From the NCBI RefSeq assembly GCF_032854445.1, contig NC_088299.1, positions 2,579,001-2,643,000 of the forward strand: DNA of 64,000 nucleotides, given 5' to 3'. Shown here in pieces: positions 36,374-48,437 of this stretch. Each line of letters begins with the position of its first letter. Position 1 is the first letter of the stretch. The stretch comes from Liolophura sinensis. Its lineage: Eukaryota > Mollusca > Polyplacophora > Chitonida > Chitonidae. The notes beneath the pieces were generated by a model. That model saw nothing but the letters and a program-made list of their open reading frames with translations. It was not told where the DNA came from and did not search any database. Made by a program: the position numbers and the translations under genes.

Positions 36374-37544
36374 TCCAAGGAGTTTCCCCAAGGCACAAAA
36401 GTCTGAAGAAAATGACAAGACAAAGAAGACGAGCATATACATGATTATATAAAAGGAAAACAGTTATTTATGCTTTGCTTTATATACTTCAGAATGTTTC
36501 ATTCATAGGATCATGACGGTTACACTACGGGAAGTGGAGTCGGATAAAAGCGGGGTGGTGGTAGGGGCTTGGCGTGCATTTGCCTTCGGACAAATCTTCG
36601 GACGTATTGCCTAACACGGGATGCCAAAAGTGAAGGACTTGTGGGTCATAGAAATGCCAGTTAGGTACTGAATTGAAACTGCTTCTATCTTGTATGCAAA
36701 GATGGAATCCAGAAGCAATTTCCTTATATCACATTTAGGGTTGGAGATACTCAACATTTTATTACAGATGTTGTGTCTCTAAAAGCCTAACTACCGGATA
36801 AACTTTTAATTTCGTCTTTAGCAATTCTTGAGTATGGCGTTAAACAATTAATAAGATTTATCAGGTTTGAGAACATTTGAGAAAATAAAATCCGTTGGAG
36901 TTTCATACCAGATGAGGGGTTGCTTCAACGTAAACAGCACACGAATTTGCTTATTTAGATGAAATGACAATTACACTGTGAAAGTCTATCTCGTCCCCAA
37001 CACAGGACAACAGAAAATAACAGAAAATAATAGAAAACAACCGAAAATAAATAAAAAGAAATCAAACTACAATCCGAAAAAAATGAAAAGAAATCAAGCT
37101 TAACTAAAACGGACTTTAACAGAACCGAACTGAACCAAAACTAAATGGCAAAAGCGTCGGACCACGCCAAAGAATCTGTATTTATACTAAATCCACCATG
37201 TAATATCTTCCTGAGACATGTTTATGGACATGCAAATTTCGTAATAACATATCTTCATGTAAGATTACACCAAAAACGTCATTCGTGGTCGGAGTAGACA
37301 GGTGTGTGAAGGTCTGGCATGACATGCACAGTGGTGTAAAGGCATATCTTTATCGTGTCGTACTCTTGTGTAGATTTCAGTTTTCATTTCGAGTTTTTCG
37401 ATAGCTTTAAACAAAAAATGCGGCTTTATTTCAGTAGAACTATATATACTCAGTGATGATTTGGCGGAACTGCTGATGTATATAAGCTGGCTGCAACAGC
37501 GTGATGCTTTCGTCTTGCATGTATGGTAAAATGAGGTGTGCCGC

Positions 37545-37740
37545 AAGGTTGTACTTGCGACCGTATCAGTATAATGGCTTTGGCGGAGCGGTTTACTTGC
37601 CTTCGGTAAGTCGTCTCAGTTAAGCAGCTCTGGATGAAAAAAAAAATCGGTGGAAATCTATCCTGCAACAAGGAGGCACATTACATGCGCCCTAAGGACT
37701 CCTTCGTCGCCATTTGACTGAAAATTGTTAAGTATGACGT
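37545..37740 (+). mobile_element. S2-type SINE, reverse orientation to most copies
   Basis: Reads GACCGTATCAGTATAATGGC, CTTGCCTTCGGTAAGTCGTC and CTCCTTCGTCGCCATTTGAC on the plus strand. Confidence 0.8.
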
Positions 37741-37911
37741 TATTATAAAAAAAAAAGAATAAGAAAGCATCTTGTTGAACGAGATAAATCGAGGATAATA
37801 TACAATTGTAGAGCGTACGTTTTATTGGATAATCAGTCATGATGTCCAGATCTGACCAATCAAGTACAGGGTATTGCCATCGAAATCACTAGTAGCTCCG
37901 CAAAATATCAT

Positions 37912-38101
37912 AGCAGTGGTAAGATTCCAATCCTTTCTCCATGTAGGCGTGATCTATTCATGGGTATTCCTGAAACACGCCATCACTGGAAATATGTTTT
38001 TCGGATTAGGGTTAGGAAACAGGGTTAGTTAGACGTGTTTCGTTGATATTCATGAATAGGCCACGCCCAGCTTGGAGAAAGGGTCGGAATCTTACCGCTA
38101 C
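37912..38101. mobile_element. Foldback element with ~68-bp arms
   Basis: Arm 37912-37979 is the imperfect reverse complement of 38033-38101 (shared GGAATCTTACC(A/G)CT, TTGGAGAAAGG-like, TATTCATGAATAG cores) with a 53-nt loop. Non-coding; intergenic between gene D and NDUFS3. Confidence 0.65.
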
Positions 38102-38847
38102 CAAATATCATACTGCATCGCGTGATGCTTGGAAACCAACGGACAATGGTAGGTTCCGAATAGTAAAAAAACCCCACCCATTTGATGTAAGGGAAATTTG
38201 GTTGGTTCTCTATGGCATTACAAATACGCCTAGATGAGTTTCTTTTCTCAGTCTGTATGAAAATAGGCTCAAGTGCGGAAACCAATTTTTAAAACCTGCC
38301 GACATCTTTATAGTTTTTAACAAGTGAGTGTCGATGACAGTATTGAAGTTTCTTGACCGTTACAGACTGACTGTCCTATGGCAGCCCGGTAACATGAAAC
38401 AAAATTTTAGACACATTTAAATGTGTAATTAGTTTAATGTGTAATGAAGTGTAATGGAGTGACTGGTTTACCTTCTATGTTGTATTTTCATATTGTACCA
38501 GAATTCTACTGGCGGAAGCGTCCCCGAGGTCTGGTCCCTTTGCATTGTTTTGAAGAGTTGTAAATTAAATGTAAGAACAATACAGTTTCTTGAGTAATTC
38601 GATCAGCCACATCTAATAAAGCAGTTCTAAGAAAAATCACGCACATCGAGAAAACCGAAAACCAAGTTGTTAGTTACAACCAAGCAGGCGCCAGTTTTAC
38701 AGTGGTGGTTTTACACATTACAGTGGTGGTTTAAATCTGTTTCCACTCTTCTTTCTAAGTAACTCGAGTTATATTATTTGTCGTCTTTTCTATTAGTAAG
38801 ACAAAAATAAATCAGCGTAAATCCAGTCGAATTTTTTTGACATTATT

Positions 38848-39010
38848 ATATTTATTTACTTGATTGGTGTTTTACGCCGTACTCAAGAATATTTCACTTA
38901 TACGACGGCGGCCAACATTATAGTGGGAGGAAACCGGGCAGAGCCCGGAGGAAACCCACGGCCTCCGCAGGTTTTTGCAAGACCTTCACACTTACGGCCG
39001 GAGAGGGGCA
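38848..39010 (-). mobile_element. S1 SINE, partial
   Basis: TTTACTTGATTGGTGTTTTA to CTTACGGCCGGAGAGG; intergenic between gene D and NDUFS3. Confidence 0.85.
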
Positions 39011-40096
39011 TTATTATACAGTAGCCCAAATACAGTAATTGCCTGAAACAAAAAATCAGCCTAGTCTGTGTAAATCGGCGATGAAGTCCCGAAAATTAAT
39101 AAATGGGGCTGCATTAAATCTTTTTCAAAGCAGTTTCATTCTAGAGCTACATATAGCACAAGTCCGAGTCCTGTGTTTACAAGTAATAATTTGAGCTATT
39201 CTTGCCAAATTTTGCAAAAAATGATTTGATTAGAGAATAAGAATATTTTGGCCCAAAAGCTCCGCTAAAGCCTCTTTAAAGACTTGGACCAAAGTCCAGG
39301 ATCAAGTGTTTTCGTCCGGAAACCATATTTGTGATCATGGAGTCAATAGTCAGATAGACTAATATAAAATGCACAAAATTTGTTGAAATGTGTGTGATTC
39401 CCAATGGCTAGGATGCCCTAACCCAACCACGTAGGCTGGTTGGTCATGCAGCAGTCATTTACACTTGAAACCGCCGTCTTGCTTTTTGTTGCACTACCAA
39501 GATAAAGTTAGTTATCTGACATCAGGAAGCATGGTAAGATTTGTTTGGTGCCAGTGATGTGTATTTTTCTACCCAGTGAAAACAGAGAGTGTGTCCAGCA
39601 TCATATCTATTCTTGGAAGAATAAAACACGAAACAATAATGTGGCAAATCTTGACTTGTTTTATTATATGAGCTCTACCTAGATCTAATAACAATAATAT
39701 GTACATTGTAGTAGCACTCTTCTAAAAGCACAACGATAATGTTTGCTTTAAGTGATGTTAAAACGTCACTGGAGTAAGGAAGTTAGTCCATCTGTCACAC
39801 AAACACAACCCAATACACCTACTCCGGCTCCAATACGTCAGAGAAAGAAATACTATTAACTTGTCTGAATGGGTTGACAAGTTCGGCAGATATCGACTGT
39901 ATTCCAGGTTTGGTTAATGTCAAACTTAGTACCAGCACACTTGTTCAAAACCATATACCATGGTTCCCACTAGTTTATCAAGGGCTTTTCAAAGATATCA
40001 TATCCTAGATTTCACAGGACTTTCTAGGACCATACAGTTCAAGCGCAAACCTTCAAAATCTTCATAAGGAGATTAACGTTCGTTTCTGGTAGTTAA

Positions 40097-40102
40097 TTTA
40101 TT
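40097..40102 (-). terminator. NDUFS3: Candidate polyadenylation signal, NDUFS3
   Basis: AATAAA on the minus strand 154 nt past the stop codon, giving a short 3' UTR. Confidence 0.5.
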
Positions 40103-40256
40103 GGCCCATTCAAACATAATGCATTCTGATATTGTACTTTAAAGGAACTGTACTTCATGGACTTTTCTAAGGACTTTTTAAGCTTTCATCCAAATTCAAG
40201 AAGTTGTAGGACCAGTGAGAACCCTGACATACACAATTAGCTAATGTAGTCGAAAA

Positions 40257-43200
40257 TCACTTTTTCTCGGGTGGAGGTTGGTTTTCTGTGCCAGACTGCA
40301 CCTGTTGCGCCGGTTGTGTCTCGGACTCGCGGAATGACGGGAACATCTCCCATGGGGAACTGTACTCAAACTTCCTAAACTCCTGCGTCAGCTCTATAGG
40401 CTCAACAACAACACGCTTCACCTCATCATCATAGCGCACCTGGTGAACAGAAACACAGGGAGTTAAGGTACAGTGAGATGGCCAGTGATTCATGCATTCA
40501 AGAAATGTTAAAGACAGCCAACTAACATATTAAAGTCATCAATGTCATCTGCAATAAATCACCCAAAATCAGTCCTTTTTTGTCGCACTTAGAAGAAACT
40601 TATAATTTTTAACCTCCCTATAAACTAAGTTTTAAAATCAAGTCCTCAGACATAAGCCAGTTTAGCTCTTATATAATAATTATGTACACTGTACCATATT
40701 TCTGGTTGATGTCCAGACAAAGCTAATCAAGTTGAAAATAAAGATGGTCGCAACAGCTATATTATTTTTAATACTCCCATCACTATATTTATTTATTTAT
40801 TTATTTGATTGGTGTTTTACGCCGTACTCAAGAATATTTCACTAATATGACCGCGGCCAACATTATGGTGGGAGGCAACCGGGCACCGCCTGGGGAAAAC
40901 CCACAGCCATCTACAGGTTGCTGGCAGACCCTCCCATGTACTGCCGGAGAGGACTTGAACTCACAGCAACCGCACTGGTGAGAGACTCCTGGGTCATACC
41001 GCTGCGCTAACACACTAACCCTCAGAGCCACAGAGGCCCTCTCCGCCAACATAAAAGCCACTCTCAGCCAACATATCATTTTAATGTCATACCACTTTCC
41101 AAATTGGAAGGTAATTGGCTTATGTGTTCTGGACTTATTCTCCCAGCTTAATTTTCTTGACAGAGACAAAATCCCCTTAATCAATCAGAGACAATGAATG
41201 AATGAGATGGATGCAAAACTACTTCCAAACTAACTTTAACAAAGTTGGGAACCTTACACCAGAATATATATTTGAACATACTTGGGTATTTATGTCATAC
41301 TCAACATATGATGACATAGTGTCATTAGGTGTATGTACATTTACTGTGTCTTCTTGTGTCCATGTGTTAGTCCATGCTAACAAAGTGCTACCACTACTGA
41401 AGTACCATGTCAAAGACACCAGACTGTCATGGCACACCACCCAGTCACATTATACTGACACCGGGCCAATTAGTCTTGTTCCCTTGCTCTAACCTCTCAG
41501 TGTTGAGTTCTGGGCGCCAAGTCTGGCAGCAACAAATACTACCCTACCTCGTTTTGATCCATGGTCTCCTGACTTCGAGGCAGACGCTCTAACCATTAGG
41601 CCACCGAAGTGGTGTTACAGCAGAATAAGCGGTGATTTTACTCTTATTTGCACAGATGGTGTTGCGTAGACCATCAGATTCTCCCAATCTGTTTGGATCC
41701 CTGTAGTTTATGATATTTGAACAGTTAGCAATGAAATGTACCTCAACATAACCACTTAAAGGGAAATCTCTTCTTTGCGGGTGTCCCTCAAAACCATAGT
41801 CAGTCAGAATCCTCCGCAGATCAGGGTGGTTGGCAAAAAATACACCGTACATGTCCCAGATCTGTAAATGTAATTGTAAAACACAAAGATGTTGCAGTAT
41901 GTTCATCACTATAGAAAAAATTCAAACATTTAAACACACTTGATTTTTCTGCTGATGTGTATCGGTACCATAGAAAAAATTCAAACATTTAAACACACTT
42001 GATTTTTTTGGTGATGTACATCAGTATGGGTACCTTAGAAAAAATTCAAACATTGAATCACACTTGACTTTTCTGGTGATGTATATTGGTATTGTGTTTT
42101 AGGCTATGCTTTTCTTTTAAGGAGCAGAACAACTCAAAATCTCAAATGAACTTGTATGAAACGTTTCAGTGCGTACCTCTCTCTCATACCAGTCAGCAGC
42201 TGCAAACACAGAGCACGCAGAGTCAAGGGGAGTTAACTCATCTGTGTAGGTTTTGACTCTTATTCGGCTGTTGTATCTCAGGGAAAGCAGATTATATATG
42301 ATCTACAAAAACAAATACAACAGATTAGGTTTTTTTTAAAGTGATAATACCATTGCATAGTCCATGCATGACCACCTCTGCAAAACTCCATGAATCTCCT
42401 TTCAGTGAAATGGCATTGCCCACAGGAGCAAAGATACAGACAGACAGATAGACACGGCAAAATGACACATACTGAACACAGCAATGTATTAAACAACAGT
42501 CTTACAAGGGTACCCTGTACTACAGGTCTGGGATGGGGTCAAGGTGGACACCTTTCCACATGTACTGACAGGAATCAATATTTAACACCTTTTGAGGTTC
42601 ACATACACAGTACAACGCTTCTTATCAATCGGGCATCAGAATTCCACCAAGCCATTTATTATCCAGGCCAAAGAAGATCAATGTACAATTGTGACAGGTA
42701 TGTTTTGACATACCACTGCTTCAGACATTATGCTCTCCAATCCTTAGATCCAACATTAACCATTGAAACAACACTTGTCACACACCCAAATGTGAAAACC
42801 AATGTCCACCACCAAACCTAACAAACCTCCAGAAAGAGTCTTTTTAGAACCAGTGAGAGCTGCACCTGAGTATGTGACCCTATAGGTCAGGGGACTGAAT
42901 GCTTGCTGCAGTGAGTGCTTGGGGTTTAACGTCGTACTCAACAATTTTTCAGTCATATGACGACGAAGGAATCATTAGGGTGCATGTACGTGTATTGTGC
43001 CTCCTTGTTGCAGGACGGATTTCCACCGCTCTTTTATTTAGTGCTGCTTCACTGAGACGACTTACCGAAGGCAAGTAAGCTGCCCCGCCCAAGTCATTAT
43101 ACTGATACGGGTCAACCAGTCGTTGCACTATCCCCTTCATGCTGAACGCCAAGCGAGGAAGTTACAACTTCCTCTTTTAAAGTCTTAGGTGTGACCCGAT

Positions 43201-46200
43201 CAAGGATTGATCCTGGATCTACCGGTCCCGAAGCGGACGAATGCTTGCAGGAAGAACCCTGACATAATAGGTCAGGTGCCTTCACTGCTTGCAAGGAGAA
43301 CCCTGACATTAAAGGTCAGAGGCTCTGATTGCTTGCAGGAGAACCCTAACATTATGGATCAGGGGCCCTGATTGTTTGCACAAAGAACCCTGACATAACC
43401 CTGATTGCTTCCAGGACAAACCATGACATTTAATGAATGATTATACCTTATGTCACTTCAACAATATTACAGCCATATATTGTTGCCACAATGACATTAA
43501 AGCTTTACCTCAAATCTATACTGTCTAGAAGGGACGTCCATTCCAGCAATGTCTGACAGGTTAACGAACTGGCCATTGTGATGATCCTTGAGGAAGCTGA
43601 GTACAGGTATGACCCCCTCCGGGTGAATCAGTATCTCCAGCTCCCCCAGTGCAACCTGGGCCTTCTGGACGTACTTAGGCAGACATTCAGCCACGTATGC
43701 CCCAAAGTCTTGTTGGGTTGTCCTCCACAACTCACTATCAGGGCGACGCACTGTGGCTTTAGATGGACAGATGAAAAATTGTATTTTTCACAATTTCCGT
43801 GAAATTTAAGTCAAGAAAATATATCTGCACACAATTATTTATATTAAATGCTCACAGGTTAACTCACAATGCTAGATGTGGCGGTCTACAACAGTATGGA
43901 AACATTTCAACAATTTTTACGTGTACACGTGTCATAATAATGACAATAAATATCAAGGTACACTACAGTACAGACCACATTAAAAAGAAAGTTATCAGCT
44001 TTTATCTATCACGTATCTATCAGCTGTCTCCCGCTTGTCTCTTGGATATCTCTCGCGTTGTTACTGTATTTCTTTCCCCCTCCTCAGTTAGCCTAATCAG
44101 TTAGACTGTTTACTGCCATCGGGGCTGTCTGAGATGTCCACAGTCCCTGTAAGCCAAACACGCTGGCTACCGCAGATCTATCGCAAGTCTATCACTGGTA
44201 GATTAACAGCCTTTCCGTACCTATTTTGTATTCTGTAAATGTGTAGGGGATACCTTTCAACCTCAAAACTCTTCCAGATATGGAAATATCCAAACCATCT
44301 TTGTGATTACCTAACTAACAATGTATGCTTTGCAACTCCACATAAATAAAAAATCCCATACTCATCTAAACTTTTAAAAAAAAGTAAAGGTTTCTCAAAG
44401 ACAAAAGTGTATCTTGGTTATGGCTGTTGAAATTGGTCTTATGCATTCCAAACATCTGTCTTCAGAACAGTTGTACATTTTAGATGAAAGTTGTTTGGAT
44501 ATGAAATGCTTGTATATGTTTTCAGGTTTACAGATGGTTACTTATATCCCTGGTCTAGGAGACATCATGTTGTCTTTCTGTAAACGACTGTAAATGACTT
44601 TCACAACGACCTATAAATATACATGTTCTCTGTATGATGTATGCTTTGTAGTTTCACGCAATAAATAAATCCGATAAAATAAACTCTTGGAAATGCCAGG
44701 TCCATCAAAGAAAAAACTGTATGTTGGTTAATATTGCCGTCTGACTTAGCGCACTGAAAAAACTATGTACAGATATCAAGTGCTTCTATATATTATCCAA
44801 AAGTCTTCCCGCAACCTGCATATGATTATGGTTTCCACAAACATCATCCATGCACAGGAGACATCACTCGTACAGTTCAGTTTTTTTAGTCATACAATGT
44901 AATTTATTTAAACACTCACGTTTACTTTCCTCAGGCGTGGGAGACTCAGTGGACTGCTTTCGGAAGAGTACTGCTGTGGGCCTGGTGTGTCTTAACACTG
45001 GCATGCAGAAATTAAAAGCCATGATGATATGATGTCATTTAATAAAAATACAATTTTTTTTGTTATTTTAATAACAGACATTATTCAAGTTACTTGATAT
45101 ATCTTGACCTACTAAACTCAATTCTGTAGCTAATTTTGATTGTCATCATTTTAAAAGCAGCATTATTTCAGTCCAAGAAAATTTAAGTATGAGAGCCTTG
45201 ACAGGTCTTGGCCTAATAGCCAGTTTTTGATCCGGCTGGGTATTCCACAAAAATGGTTACAGATCGAATGCTATCGATTTTCTCTAATCAACAGTGTATA
45301 ATATACGAGGCTTGACTCCGTATTTACCAAGTTATCGTATTTCTATGGCACATATCAGACATCTCTGCTCGATTCCTGACTTTTCTAAGATGGCAGTTGA
45401 TGGATAACATAAAATTTTGTTTAAAATCCAGTAACAGACTATAGCATTGTTTTGTGGTATAAATGAAAAACCTGGCTCAACTTGATTACCATATCTTGGG
45501 ATTCATGTTAATAATGCACGATTTTAAACACCTCGATGCTTTTCTTTTCACTTCGACATTTAAAATCGTGCATTTAACACTTAACTGTAGTTCAATTAAA
45601 CCAAACATCAAATGCCAAATATTTCCTGCTTGTTCGTTAAAATAACTTTGTGCAGTCATGAGTGTCGGGTGTACCAAAAATCTCAGAACCATACTCCAAA
45701 AGATACGAAATCAACCTAACAAGGCAGGAACATGCAACCAGTTTTAAATCTGATTTCAGTTTAGCGATGGTTTCACCAGTCATCATGGTTGTAGAATAGA
45801 AAGAACAATTTGCCTAGTCAGTCAAGCAAGAAGAGTCAACACTAAAGGTTTCAGTGAAGGCTTGTGGTTATTGTCTGCACAGTTGTCTCATTATCCAGGT
45901 TTTCTGCGCTTGGTCTCAGTAATAATCTGGATTTTGGATGCAACCCATACATCGTTGCTGCACACCACGATTTCAAAAAGAGGAAAGTCATCACTTGATC
46001 AGTTTTTTTTACCTAGACTGAAATAGATTTAAATGTGTATGAGTGATTGAAAGGATGCTTTTCTCCTCAGTCCACACAAGAAATCGACGTGTGCAGCTGT
46101 TTTAGAGTGGAATTAAATTCTTACTTCGTTCCGCGGAATTAACCAACTGGATTTTTCAGCTCAAACAGTCAAGGATTAAACGTTGATAGGTAAATTGTTG

Positions 46201-46560
46201 AAAATAGACCTCGGCGTTTAGTTTAACTGAACTAAGTTAAATGTTGTCGAAATCTGACGATCTCATATGTATATCCCTTCATGTGTCTTGCACAGCTACG
46301 CTACCCAGAAACCAAATGGCAGGTATCGAAATTTGGACTTGGAGTAATACCTTAGCCTCCAAAAGACATATAACATTTTTCATTTCATCAGTTGACACTT
46401 GATGACAGGTTACCCAACATGAATGACCACACCGTGAGATGCAGTTGATACTTATTGGTGCCATTACTGATTTTATTAAATAACAATTCATCAAGTTACC
46501 TCCTTGTCTTGCGAGATTTGAGACCATCGGCCTTGCCAATCTTCTAAATGCAGACGCCAT
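40257..46560 (-). CDS. NDUFS3: NADH dehydrogenase (ubiquinone) iron-sulfur protein 3, complex I 30 kDa subunit (269 aa)
   Basis: Six coding exons on the minus strand: 46560-46500, 44997-44920, 43750-43509, 42302-42177, 41861-41742 and 40439-40257 (stop TGA at 40259-40257). They total 810 nt with all phases consistent. The protein is the mitochondrial matrix-arm core subunit of complex I (bacterial NuoC type), in the Q-module near the quinone site. The N terminus ([15 protein letters not shown]) is a basic, Ser/Ala-rich mitochondrial targeting sequence. The family core is intact: [22 protein letters not shown], then the 30-kDa signature ERE (167-169) [19 protein letters not shown], and [16 protein letters not shown]. 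The tail is Gln/Pro/Lys-rich. Length is close to human (264 aa). In exon 2 the acceptor after GCCAG was chosen over an AAG seven bases on because only it keeps frame. Introns hold SINEs and tandem repeats. Head to head with CDK10. Confidence 0.97.
40788..41040 (-). mobile_element. S1 SINE, full length, NDUFS3 intron
   Basis: TATTTATTTATTTATTTGAT tail at left, tRNA-like head at right (minus strand AGGGCCTCTGTGGCTC). Confidence 0.9.
41320..41615 (-). mobile_element. S3-type SINE, near full length, NDUFS3 intron
   Basis: ACTGAAGTACCATGTCAAAG, GACACCGGGCCAATTAG and the minus-strand head GTGGCCTAATGGTTAGAGCG; ends 130 bp from exon 41742-41861. Confidence 0.85.
41909..42100. repeat. ~62-bp tandem repeat, three units, NDUFS3 intron
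   Basis: Units begin ATAGAAAAAATTCAAACATT and include ACACTTGATTTTTCTG and GATGTGTATCGGTACC. Confidence 0.85.
42908..43240 (-). mobile_element. S2-type SINE, near full length, NDUFS3 intron
   Basis: GTGAGTGCTTGGGGTTTAAC to CCGGTCCCGAAGCGGACG. The best preserved S2 copy here. Confidence 0.9.
43240..43430. repeat. ~45-bp tandem repeat, four to five units, NDUFS3 intron
   Basis: Core TTGCAGGAGAACCCTGACAT with GGTCAG and TCTGATTGC; units diverge from each other. Confidence 0.8.
45503..45580. other. Hairpin with 16-bp perfect arms in NDUFS3 intron 1
   Basis: AATGCACGATTTTAAA (45513-45528) pairs perfectly with 45559-45574 across a 30-nt loop. Pairing extends outward to GTTAA/TTAAC with one bulge. 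Confidence 0.6.
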
Positions 46561-47261
46561 TTTGCCCAACAACCCGGCCTCGTACCTTTGGTACAAAAAA
46601 CTTACGCGCTCTTTTATTTCATTTGAAGCCTGTTTTGTCTGATATGTTCTTCAGCGCTAGGTACTATTTTATACTTGTGTCAAAGACACAAAGTGGAAAA
46701 CTGGATTTATTTTTTGTAACACAACTTTTAAAATCGAATGTCTTGACACTTAAAACTTCAGAAATGTACGAGCCGTGCACTGACAAACATAAAGAGGGTT
46801 TACCGAGAGAGGCCGCAACATGTGTAGAGATGCGGTCTTTTGAATTTTAAAGCTAGAAAAACAAAACTAGCTGCGTCATATCATACGGTATATGGCAGAC
46901 ATTTTTTTGTTTATTTCGTAGGGGTTTCGCAAAGGTGAGACGAGGCGACAGATGCACAAAAAAAAAAAGATTTCAAAAGATTTGTACCCGGTACCGGTGA
47001 TACATGTAATCAGCAATGTTAATCATTAATAAACTTAATTGATTCACTGTGGCTACAATTGACAATAAACAGCCCAAATTTATAATGAATATTTGTCAGG
47101 AAAGAGTGGTATAAGATAGAGCTGTACAATGCATGTAGACTTAGCCTACAATGCACAGGCAGACAGGTGTTCTCATGCAGTGCATGTGAGCCTGTTTTGT
47201 TGTCAGCTCAGCTTTCTTGTCAGACTGTGGCTATATATGTCTTCATTTCATCCCAGGCTAG

Positions 47262-47622
47262 AATGACTGAATGACTGAATGAATGCCTGGGATTTTATTC
47301 ATGCCTAACAATTTTTCAGCCGTATGATATTGAAGAGTATTTAGGTTGGTAAACATATATACTATATGTTTTCATGTGGAAGGGTGAGTCCATGCTGCCT
47401 ATATGCGGCCACCACTGAAGTATCATGCCGAAGACACCAGACTTGACCGACCGCCCAGTCACATTATACTGACTCCATTCCAACTAGTTCTGTTTCCTTG
47501 CTCTACCTCCCAGTGCTGAAGACAAGTACCAAGTTCTAAAGTCTTTGGTATGACCCGACCCGGGTTTGATCCCGGGTCTCCCAAGGCGAGCGCTCTAACC
47601 ATTAGGCCACAAAAGTGGTCTC
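47262..47622 (-). mobile_element. S3-type SINE, near full length
   Basis: Starts with the shared GCCTGGGATTTTATTCATG-like end and finishes with the minus-strand head GTGGCCTAATGGTTAGAGCG; between NDUFS3 and CDK10. Confidence 0.85.
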
Positions 47623-47721
47623 CCAGGCTAGAAGGCTAAGATTTTAACCTGCCAGTCTAACTGGGGACATAATACACATAGGTTAAATACAGTTTGAACT
47701 GTCATTATGAAGGCGTCAGTC

Positions 47722-47990
47722 ATATGTCAGAGGCCTAGGTGGTTAGCATGCTAGTAAAGCACAATCATCTAGAAGCCTCCCATCGACGTGATCACTGAGT
47801 TCAAGCCCATTTCATGCTGGCTTCCTCTCCGGATGCATGTGGTCGTACATTGCCAGCAACTTGCAGATGGTTGTATGTTTCACTCAGGCTTTGCACGGTT
47901 TCCTTCCAACATATAATTTACCGGCTGTGATCATATAAGTGAAATAATGCGTCTTAAAACTCCAATTAAATAAATAAATAAATAAATAAA
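47722..47990 (+). mobile_element. S1 SINE, full length
   Basis: Head GGCCTAGGTGGTTAGCATG, B-box GAGTTCAAGCCC, tail AAATAAATAAATAAATAAA. Confidence 0.8.
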
Positions 47991-48320
47991 CTGTCATCAC
48001 AGCTTACTGATAACCTATAGACCCACAGCTCAGTGGAACTTACCTAATCCTAAAACATTACTATCAAACTACATGTAACTACATATGTTGGCTAGCAGAG
48101 CTCTAATTCCTCCATAATTTCTTTTATTCATTGGATTTATTACTTCATACTAAAGATTGTTTCATTTTAAGTGACTGCGTTCAAGTTTATTGGTGGAGGA
48201 AATTAGGGGGGTAAAACAGGTGCCTCAGTGAACAGAGTCTGCACTAGTATCTGCCAATTAAATCACAAAATGGACTAATACAGTTTAGACTGATTTATTA
48301 AATATCTTTGCATGTTGCAG

Positions 48321-48437
48321 ATTTGGAGACCGAGAGATAACTCAAGCATGTTGCATTTGCAGAGGTTGGGATGAAAACGACGATCGTCTTGTAGACAAGA
48401 CTGATGACAGCTGGCGTGACTGCTGACTGAGTTGATC
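48321..48437 (+). other. CDK10: CDK10 5' UTR part of first coding exon
   Basis: A TTGCAG acceptor-like site ends at 48320 and an in-frame TGA lies 21 nt before the ATG at 48438, so this stretch is probably spliced 5' UTR. The upstream non-coding exon was not identified. A strong donor-like AAAG|GTGAGA at about 46934, near the NDUFS3 start, is a candidate. Confidence 0.45.

Larger units (their letters stand above)
36403..40256. other. Intergenic region between gene D and NDUFS3
   Basis: Contains an A-rich stretch (36950-37140), S2 and S1 SINEs, a foldback element and the NDUFS3 3' UTR. No gene recognised. Confidence 0.6.
46561..48320. promoter_or_regulatory. Head-to-head NDUFS3 / CDK10 intergenic region
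   Basis: The region between the divergent start codons must contain both promoters. No TATA box stands out close to the NDUFS3 start, as is usual for housekeeping genes. The first 400 bp carry no SINE. Further right there are two SINEs (47262-47622 and 47722-47990). Transcription start sites cannot be placed from sequence. Confidence 0.5.

Noticed and set aside
42390-42821. 143-codon plus-strand open frame
   Set aside because: Opposite strand in an NDUFS3 intron, no homology recognised, no splice or start context.
44990-44994. Alternative acceptor (TTAAG) for NDUFS3 exon 2
   Set aside because: It would break the reading frame with exon 1; the CAG seven bases upstream on the minus strand keeps it.
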